From JAAYVZ01 sp035384965 (GTDB lineage Bacteria > Acidobacteriota > Thermoanaerobaculia > Thermoanaerobaculales > Thermoanaerobaculaceae): 64,000 nt of DNA. The notes beneath the pieces were generated by a model, which saw only the letters and a list, made by a program, of their open reading frames with translations, ran no database searches and was not told where the DNA came from. Position numbers and translations under genes: made by a program. This document shows, piece by piece, positions 58,170 to 64,000 of this stretch (its first letter is position 1; the number at the start of each line of letters is the position of its first letter). The DNA lies in the NCBI GenBank assembly GCA_035384965.1, contig DAOOJE010000004.1:62001-126000 (forward strand). The letters run 5' to 3'.

Positions 58170-58901
58170 TCAGCGCTGGAGGGGTACGAGCGTCGGCGCA
58201 CCCGAGCGGGTGTCGATGACCGACGCCATGACGAGCAGCTGGACGGTGCCGGTGATCTCGGCCCGTACGTGTTCGGCGCGCGCGAGGCCGAAGGCGTGCA
58301 AGGCGTCGTCGAGCTGCAGGTAACCGCCGCCGGCCAGGCGAAAGACCTCCTCGCCAGCCACCTCGCCCCTGGCGAGGACCAGCCGCACGCGCGCCGTGCC
58401 CGGCTCCGGCCCCGGGTTGAAGATCGCCAGGTTGGTGCGGAACTGCGGCGTCCGCCGCAGGCCCACGAGGTGCCCGACCTCGCCGGGCCGCAGCGCGGCG
58501 CTGCGCGGCAGCGCGGGAATGCCCTGGCCAAACGATCCCCGCCCGGCGGCCGAGAAGATCCGCCCGAACGCCAGCACGCCGTCCGTCGTCAGCACCCGCA
58601 AGACGCCGGTGGCGCCGCCGGGCACCAGGTCGTTGCGGTACACCGTGGTGCCTGGCGGAATGTCGTCGAGCGGCGGCTCCGCCTGCAGCCCCTCGACGTT
58701 CGCCTGGCCGCCCGGCAGGAACACCACGGCGTACCCGCCGGTGGTCGAGGCGGTGTTGACGAACCACACCTCGGTGCTCCACCAGGTGCCGTCCTGGCCC
58801 TGCTTTTGCCCCACCATGGGGATGAACAGCTCCTCGCCGCCCGCCAGCGCAGCCGCCAGGATCACGCTCGCTGCAAGAGCCCACCGCATCGCCACCAGCA
58901 T
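58170..58901 (-). CDS. Secreted beta-rich protein of unknown function
   Basis: This 243-residue exported protein has a signal peptide at 1-22 (ALAASVILAAALAGGEE). The mature part shows TWWSTEVWFVNTASTTGGYA, LVGLRRTPQFRTNLAIFNPG and HVRAEITGTVQLLVMASVID, a pattern of two beta-sandwich domains often seen in secreted acidobacterial proteins. I know no function. ATG 58901 has GGAGGGGG upstream. It is divergent from the GspG-like gene across 145 bp in which I see no clear promoter. Confidence 0.7.
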   Translation of the reverse strand: MLVAMRWALAASVILAAALAGGEELFIPMVGQKQGQDGTWWSTEVWFVNTASTTGGYAVVFLPGGQANVEGLQAEPPLDDIPPGTTVYRNDLVPGGATGVLRVLTTDGVLAFGRIFSAAGRGSFGQGIPALPRSAALRPGEVGHLVGLRRTPQFRTNLAIFNPGPEPGTARVRLVLARGEVAGEEVFRLAGGGYLQLDDALHAFGLARAEHVRAEITGTVQLLVMASVIDTRSGAPTLVPLQR

Positions 58902-59046
58902 ACGACCCCCTCCGGCGCCACGCAAGACCGGGAGTCCGGCCTGCGACGCGGAGCGGCAACGCCCCTGTGACCAGTGCCCCCCCACGGAAGCGACGCCCCC
59001 GCGAGTCGCCTCCAGGCTGGCGCGGGTCTTGCTTTGGCGTGCGGTG

Positions 59047-59517
59047 ATGAGGTCGATGCGATTGCAGCGCGGCTTCACGCTCGTGGAACTCATGGTCGTG
59101 GTCGCGATCATCGGCATCCTTTCCGCCGTTCTCATCTACCGCCTCCTCAACGTCGTCGACCGCGCCCGCCAGCGGCGTGCGATGGCCGACCTGCGCTCCA
59201 TTGGTGCGGCAGTCGAGGCGTACGCCGTCGACAACCTCTACTTCCCCCGCGGCGGCTCGATCCAGGCCGCCGACCTCGCCGCGGTGCTGGTCCCGACCTA
59301 CATCCGCCAGATCCCGGGGATCGACCCGTGGCGCCAGCCGTTTTGGGTCGACCTGAGCGACAACGGCACCGGCTACACGGTCTACTCGGGAGGCAAGGAT
59401 CTCGTCTTCGCCAAGACGGACTGGCGGCGCGGCCCCACCACCGCGTACAGCGCGGACATCGTGTTCTCGTTTGGCGGCTTCGTGCAGTGGCCGGAAGGGA
59501 TCCAGACCGAGCAGTAG
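59047..59517 (+). CDS. Type II secretion / type IV pilin-like pseudopilin (GspG-like)
   Basis: This 156-residue pseudopilin has a short basic leader then the prepilin-peptidase motif RGFTLVELMVVVAII (cleavage after Gly, methylated Phe, Glu5) and a hydrophobic helix. The globular part ends with YFPRGGSIQAADLAAVLVPT, IPGIDPWRQPFWVDL and YTVYSGGKD, the GspG layout with a conserved aromatic/Asp region. It would assemble into a periplasmic pseudopilus. It stands alone without other T2S or pilus genes nearby. ATG 59047 has no clear Shine-Dalgarno; ATG 59056 is an alternative. Confidence 0.87.
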   Translation: MRSMRLQRGFTLVELMVVVAIIGILSAVLIYRLLNVVDRARQRRAMADLRSIGAAVEAYAVDNLYFPRGGSIQAADLAAVLVPTYIRQIPGIDPWRQPFWVDLSDNGTGYTVYSGGKDLVFAKTDWRRGPTTAYSADIVFSFGGFVQWPEGIQTEQ

Positions 59518-59605
59518 GCAACCGCGCCGGAACCCGCGGGCTGGCCTCGCGACCGGGGTGCCGCGCTCGCTTGCCTGGGTGATCGGACGCCTATAGACTC
59601 GGGCC

Positions 59606-62221
59606 ATGCACCCAGCGGGGTCCGTGCAGCTCCGCCTCCCGATCGCGATCATCGCCCTCTCGGCTTTCGCCTTCGGGTCGCTCGGCGTGCTGGCCGTCCA
59701 GCAAGTCTCCGACCTCACAAGGCAGCGCGTGCAGCAGGCGGTGCTCGACCTCGTGACACTGCGCGCCCGGGACATCGCCGCGTTCTTCGAGGAGCGGGGC
59801 CGCATCGCCACCACCCTGTTCGCCGACCCGCTTGCCGAGGAGTGGATCGCGGGCTATGCGACCTTCCGCCGGCCGCTCGAGGGTGATCCCGGGTGGGATC
59901 GGCTGCGCACCGAGTTCGAGCGCCTGGAGCGCGCCGACCCCACCATCACCTCGGTGTTCTTCGCCACCGCCAGCACGGGCGAGTACTTCCGCTCCTCCGG
60001 GCGGGTCGAGCGCGAGGGCTACGACACCCGGACCCGCTGGTGGTGGGCGGAGGCCGTGGCGAAGCGGCGCCTGTACGTCACCGCAGCCGGCGTCGACGCC
60101 GGGACCGGAGCCCTCGGCGTGACGGTGCAAACCACGCTCGACCGGCCCGACGGCAGCGTGCTGGCCGTGGTGGGGCTCGACATCAATCTCGAGACGCTCG
60201 GGCGCCTGGTCGACTCGATCACCTTCGAGGGCACCGGCAACGCCTTCCTCGTGGACGGCGAAAGCCGGATCATCTACTTCCCCGCCGTCGATTTCTCGAC
60301 CCTTCCCCGAGGCGAACGCGTGGTCTCGCCGCTCGGCACGGTGGACCAGCTCTATCCCGACACGGCAGGGTTCGCGGCACTGGCGAAGCAGCTCGGCGGC
60401 GCGCCGGGGCTGGCCCGGGTCCGCTGGCGTGGCGAGCCGCGCTTTGTCGCCCACGTCCCGGTGCGCAGCGAACGGCCCGAGCTGCGGTGGTCGCTCGGGC
60501 TGGCCGTGCCCGAAAGCGTCATCACCGCGCCCATCGCCCGCGTCCGGTGGCGGGCGGGGGTGTCCATCCTTCTCGCCGTGCTCGCCATCGCGGGGGTGAC
60601 GCTGGCCATCACCCGGCGGGTCGACTCCGGCCTGCGCGAGGCCGACCGCCAGCGTGCCGCCGCGCTCGCCGAGGCTAACGCGCGGTTGCTCGAGGCCGAT
60701 CAGATGAAGAGCCGTTTCTTGGCCACCATGAGCCACGAGCTGCGCACCCCGCTCAATTCGATCATCGGGTTCTCGACCATCCTGCAGACTCGCCTCGCCG
60801 GCCAGCTGGAGCCCCGCCACCTCAAGTTCCTGGCCAACATCCGCAGCTCGGGCGAGCACCTGCTGGCGATGATCTCCGACATCCTCGACCTGTCGAAGGT
60901 GGAGGCCGGCAAGCTCGAACTTCACCCTGAAGCCGTCCGCGTGCCCGAACTCATCGAAGGCGTCTGCGACATCGTGCGCGCCGGCGCCCGCGAGCGAAAC
61001 CTCGAGCTGGCCGTCGAGGCGGCGCCAGACCTGCCGGCCCTCGAAGCCGATCCCATCCGGGTCAAGCAGGTCGTCCTCAACCTCGTTGCCAACGCCGTGA
61101 AATTCGCCTACGAGGGGACGACCGTGCGGATCACGGCCCAGGCGCTCGACGCCGAGGCCTCGGGGCTCGGCGTGCCGGCGCTCTGCATCTCAGTGGCCGA
61201 CCGCGGCATCGGCATCGCTCCGGCCGACCAGAGCGCGATCTTCGACGAGTTCCGCCAAGTCTTCCAGGCCGACGGCCGCAACTACGGTGGCACCGGTCTC
61301 GGTCTGACCTTGGTCAAGCGCCTGGTCGAGCTGCACCGGGGTTCGATTTCCGTGCAGAGCACGCTGGGCGAAGGAAGCACGTTCTCCGTGGTCCTGCCAC
61401 TCGCGTACCGGGGGGTCGCGGCGGCCGGCCCGGCCGTGGCGCTGCCGGCGGCCGTCGAGGGCACCCGCATCCTGGTGGTGGAGGACGACGTCGCGGCGTA
61501 CGAGCGCATCCGCCACGACCTGCTCGGGGCCGGATACAGCGTCGCCTGGAGCCGCACGGGTGCCGACGCCGTGGAGCTGGCGCTCGAGCAGCAGCCGGCC
61601 GCGATCGTGCTCGACATCGTGCTGCCGGGCCGCGACGGCTGGGACATCCTCCGCGATCTCAAGTCCCGCCCGGAGGTCAGTCGGATCCCGCTCATCATCG
61701 TCTCGGTGCTCGCCAACCACGAGCTGGGGCTGGCGCTGGGAGCCGACGCGTACTTCACCAAGCCGGTGGACCGTTCGCAGCTCCTGGCGCGCCTGGCCGA
61801 GCTGGTACCCCACCCTGTCGCCTGGCACCCGAAGGTGCTGCTCATCGACGACGAGCGGAGCCTTCACGAGCTGGTCGAGGAGATGCTGCACGGCCACGGC
61901 TACCAGCTCATCCATGCCTTCGACGGCACCGAAGGGCTCGAGCTCGCGCAGCGCAACAAGCCGGACGTCATCATCCTGGACCTCATGATGCCGGGCATCG
62001 ACGGGTTCGAGGTCGCGGCCAGGCTCAAGCAGGATCGCGAGACCCAGCAGATCCCGATCATCGTGCTCACCGCGCGCGACACCACCCGGGCCGAGCGCGA
62101 GCGCCTGCGCGGCAAGATCGAGGTCCTGCTCCGCAAGGGCGACAGCGGCACGACCAGGCTCGCGCCCTTGATCCGCAGCCTGCTCTCCCAGCAGCGGGCA
62201 GCGCCCCGAGCGGCCTCCTGA
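59606..62221 (+). CDS. Hybrid sensor histidine kinase with two receiver domains
   Basis: This 871-residue inner-membrane sensor has helices at about 10-32 and 318-338 that flank a dCache-like periplasmic sensor (SVFFATASTGEYFRSSG, VVGLDINLETLGRL). HisKA follows with FLATMSHELRTPLNSIIGF and phospho-accepting His377. The HATPase region has NLVANAVKFAYEG, DRGIGIAPAD and GGTGLGLTLVKRL. Two receiver domains end the protein, with Asp in IVLDIVLPGRDGWD and in VIILDLMMPGIDGF. The ATG has no Shine-Dalgarno; TATAGA lies 8 nt upstream, a leaderless pattern. The downstream target is unknown; the next gene is a PAS signalling protein 25 bp later. Confidence 0.93.
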   Translation: MHPAGSVQLRLPIAIIALSAFAFGSLGVLAVQQVSDLTRQRVQQAVLDLVTLRARDIAAFFEERGRIATTLFADPLAEEWIAGYATFRRPLEGDPGWDRLRTEFERLERADPTITSVFFATASTGEYFRSSGRVEREGYDTRTRWWWAEAVAKRRLYVTAAGVDAGTGALGVTVQTTLDRPDGSVLAVVGLDINLETLGRLVDSITFEGTGNAFLVDGESRIIYFPAVDFSTLPRGERVVSPLGTVDQLYPDTAGFAALAKQLGGAPGLARVRWRGEPRFVAHVPVRSERPELRWSLGLAVPESVITAPIARVRWRAGVSILLAVLAIAGVTLAITRRVDSGLREADRQRAAALAEANARLLEADQMKSRFLATMSHELRTPLNSIIGFSTILQTRLAGQLEPRHLKFLANIRSSGEHLLAMISDILDLSKVEAGKLELHPEAVRVPELIEGVCDIVRAGARERNLELAVEAAPDLPALEADPIRVKQVVLNLVANAVKFAYEGTTVRITAQALDAEASGLGVPALCISVADRGIGIAPADQSAIFDEFRQVFQADGRNYGGTGLGLTLVKRLVELHRGSISVQSTLGEGSTFSVVLPLAYRGVAAAGPAVALPAAVEGTRILVVEDDVAAYERIRHDLLGAGYSVAWSRTGADAVELALEQQPAAIVLDIVLPGRDGWDILRDLKSRPEVSRIPLIIVSVLANHELGLALGADAYFTKPVDRSQLLARLAELVPHPVAWHPKVLLIDDERSLHELVEEMLHGHGYQLIHAFDGTEGLELAQRNKPDVIILDLMMPGIDGFEVAARLKQDRETQQIPIIVLTARDTTRAERERLRGKIEVLLRKGDSGTTRLAPLIRSLLSQQRAAPRAAS

Positions 62222-62246
62222 CCCCCTCTGCTACCATGGGCCCGAG

Positions 62247-64000
62247 ATGCCCGACCCTGAAGCGCGCGCGGGTGCGGGCGGCATCTTCTCGGTGCCGGAG
62301 CTCCTCGACCGCCTCGGCGTCGGCACCTTCCGCAGCACACCCGAAGGCGAACTCCTCCACGCCAGCCGCGCCTTCCTCCAGCTCCTCGGTTTCTCGAGCC
62401 TCGAGCAGGCCCGCAAGGTCAACACCCGCGAGCTGTACGCCACACCGAGCGATCGCGAGGACACGGTCGACGAGGTGCTGGCGCGCGGACACATCCGCGA
62501 CCGGGTGCTCCAGCTCCGGCGCCGCGACGGCGGGCTGGTCTGGGTCTCGCTCACCGAACTCGTCCACACCCTCCCCGACGGCCGGAGGGTCCTCGATGGT
62601 CTCGTCGCCGACGCCGGCGCCCGCGTCGCGGCCGCGCAAGACGTCGAAGCCTCGGCCCGGCGATACCGCGAGCTGCTCGAGCAGGCCAACGTGGCGATTT
62701 TCCTGGCCGACGCCTCGACCGGGGCGCTGCTGCACGCTAACCGGCGAGCGCTCGAGGTGATCGGGCGCTCGCTCGACGAGGTCCGCCGCATGCACCAGGC
62801 CGACCTCCATCCCCCGGAGGAGCGGGCCCGCTACGAGGCGATCTTCCGCCAGCACGCCGCGGTCGGGACAGGGAGCAGTACCGAGTGCGAGGTGGTGGAC
62901 CGCGCCGGCAACCGCATCCCGGTGGAGATCACCGCCAGCGTCATCGAGCTCGCCGGCCGGCAGGTCGTGCAGGGGGTCTTCCACGACCTGCGGGGCCTGC
63001 GCCAGGCCCAGCAGGCGCTCCAGGAGAGCCAGGCCCGCCAGGCCGCGATCCTCGCCGCCTTGCCCGTGGCGGTCTACACCGCCGAGGTGCCGGCCGATCT
63101 CGACGCGCAGTGGATGAGCGCGAGCGTCGAGCGCTTCGCCGGCTTTCCCGCCGAGCGCTTCATGCGGGAGCCGGGCTTCTGGGCCGACCGCATCCATCCC
63201 GACGACCGCGCCGGGGCGATTGCGGCCTACCGCGAGGCCGTGGCGCGCGGCGAGGCGCAAATCGAGTACCGCTGGCAAGTCGCCGACGGGACCTACAGGT
63301 GGCTCTCGGACCACGCCTTGCGGGTCGCACAGGTCGGCCCGCTGGCGCAGGTCATCGGGGTCATCGCCGACATCACCGAGCGGCGCGCGGCCGAGCAGGC
63401 CCTCCGCGCCTCCGAGGAGAAGTACCGCGAGCTGGTCGAGAGGGTCTCGGAGGTCATCTTCGCGGTCAGCGACGAGGGCCGTGTCACCTACGCGAGCCCG
63501 GCAGTCGAGCGGGTGCTCGGCATGGCGCCGGCCGAGGTCGAAGGGCGGCACTTCTCGGAACTCGTGCATCCCGACGACCTCGCCGAGCTGGTTGAGAGCT
63601 TCCGGCGGACCCTGGCCGGCGAACTCCACCCCCTCGAGTACCGGCTGCGCCACCGGGACGGCAGCTTCCGGTGGGTGCGCTCGAGTTCCCGCCCGGTCGT
63701 CGACGGCGACCGGACGGTCGGGCTGCACGGCGTGCTCATCGACATCACCCAGCGCCGGGAGGCGGAGGCCGCGCTGCGCCGCTACGCCCGCCGGGTCGAG
63801 GCGATGCACGAGATCGACCTCGCCATCCTCGCCGCTCGCTCGACCGCGGAAACCGCCCGGGCCACGCTGGCCCGGCTGCGCCAGATCATCCCGGCCCAGC
63901 GCGCCGCCATCATCGTCGTCCACCCCGCCTCCGGCGCCGGCGAGTACGTGGCAGTGGACAGCGTGCCCGAACTCGCCGAGCCGTCCAGCGGCAGGGTCGA
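62247..64000 (+). CDS. Multi-PAS signalling protein, 3' end cut by window edge
   Basis: About 584 residues are visible. They hold four PAS domains at about 10-125, 140-255, 265-390 and 395-510. Recognisable pieces are FRSTPEGELLHASRAFLQLL, RYRELLEQANVAIFLADAS, DGTYRWLSDHALRVAQ and KYRELVERVSEVIFAVSDEG, with VIGVIADITERRAAE and VLIDITQRREAEAAL as the usual PAC ends. A GAF-like domain begins near 545 (EIDLAILAARSTAETARATL). The output domain (probably a histidine kinase) lies outside the window. ATG 62247 has TACCAT 9 nt upstream and no Shine-Dalgarno. It is the likely partner of the hybrid kinase just upstream. Confidence 0.88.
   Translation, partial: MPDPEARAGAGGIFSVPELLDRLGVGTFRSTPEGELLHASRAFLQLLGFSSLEQARKVNTRELYATPSDREDTVDEVLARGHIRDRVLQLRRRDGGLVWVSLTELVHTLPDGRRVLDGLVADAGARVAAAQDVEASARRYRELLEQANVAIFLADASTGALLHANRRALEVIGRSLDEVRRMHQADLHPPEERARYEAIFRQHAAVGTGSSTECEVVDRAGNRIPVEITASVIELAGRQVVQGVFHDLRGLRQAQQALQESQARQAAILAALPVAVYTAEVPADLDAQWMSASVERFAGFPAERFMREPGFWADRIHPDDRAGAIAAYREAVARGEAQIEYRWQVADGTYRWLSDHALRVAQVGPLAQVIGVIADITERRAAEQALRASEEKYRELVERVSEVIFAVSDEGRVTYASPAVERVLGMAPAEVEGRHFSELVHPDDLAELVESFRRTLAGELHPLEYRLRHRDGSFRWVRSSSRPVVDGDRTVGLHGVLIDITQRREAEAALRRYARRVEAMHEIDLAILAARSTAETARATLARLRQIIPAQRAAIIVVHPASGAGEYVAVDSVPELAEPSSGRV

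Noticed and set aside
62067..63923. A long open frame on the minus strand opposite the PAS protein, and many similar long frames opposite most genes
   Set aside because: In very GC-rich DNA the antisense frames rarely meet stops. Their translations are low-complexity Arg/Ala/Gly/Pro sequence without domains, while the opposite strand encodes recognised families.

Overview
This is a 64 kb stretch of very GC-rich bacterial chromosome, densely packed with genes on both strands. It has no rRNA or tRNA gene that I can recognise, no CRISPR array and no transposase. Several features suggest a Gram-negative, diderm, aerobic bacterium, most likely an acidobacterium or close relative. These are an Mpl-type murein-recycling ligase, heme A synthase, an F-type ATPase set ordered F'-F-H-A-G-D-C, a leucine-degradation cluster, several Ser/Thr protein kinases, a GspG-like pseudopilin and a surface protein with an IPTL-CTERM-like tail. 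The phylum is inferred from gene content, not proven.

Layout. 1-5669 (minus): a leucine-catabolism (liu-type) operon with methylcrotonyl-CoA carboxylase beta, an AtuA-like protein, methylglutaconyl-CoA hydratase and a biotin carboxylase subunit cut by the window edge. 5726-7180: a cation-efflux protein, divergent from 7265-13697, which encodes an FHA/Ser-Thr kinase and a 1669-residue kinase-TPR-WD40-TM-HEAT protein. A 28-bp palindrome lies between the two directions. 13782-18920: a secreted CTERM protein, a HAD phosphatase and a large secreted C45-type hydrolase. 18975-23649: a CoA-binding protein, a MocR regulator, a class I aminotransferase, a PhzF-like protein and a C_GCAxxG_C_C protein. 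23693-34650: an envelope glycan region with membrane glycosyltransferases, GT2 and GT4 enzymes and an asparagine-synthase homologue. 34678-41589: PPK2, a full-length Lhr helicase, a 276-bp inverted-repeat element and a nucleotidyltransferase-fold protein. 41630-51876: heme A synthase and the ATP synthase operon, flanked by two secreted proteins that share a small repeat module, then a DUF1573 protein. 51961-57349: Mpl, PgpA, a SpoIIE-type phosphatase, ferritin and a membrane protein. 57402-64000: FKBP isomerase, a secreted protein, a GspG-like pseudopilin, a hybrid histidine kinase and a PAS protein cut by the right edge.

Gene control. Many genes have clear Shine-Dalgarno sequences and tight ATGA/GTGA couplings. 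Another group has no Shine-Dalgarno but a -10-like hexamer 6-9 nt before the start codon, which suggests leaderless mRNAs. The least explained items are the 276-bp element at 40368-40643, the giant kinase/beta-propeller pair at 7265-13697, the divergent palindrome at 7187-7214, and the repeat module shared by the proteins that flank the ATP synthase operon.
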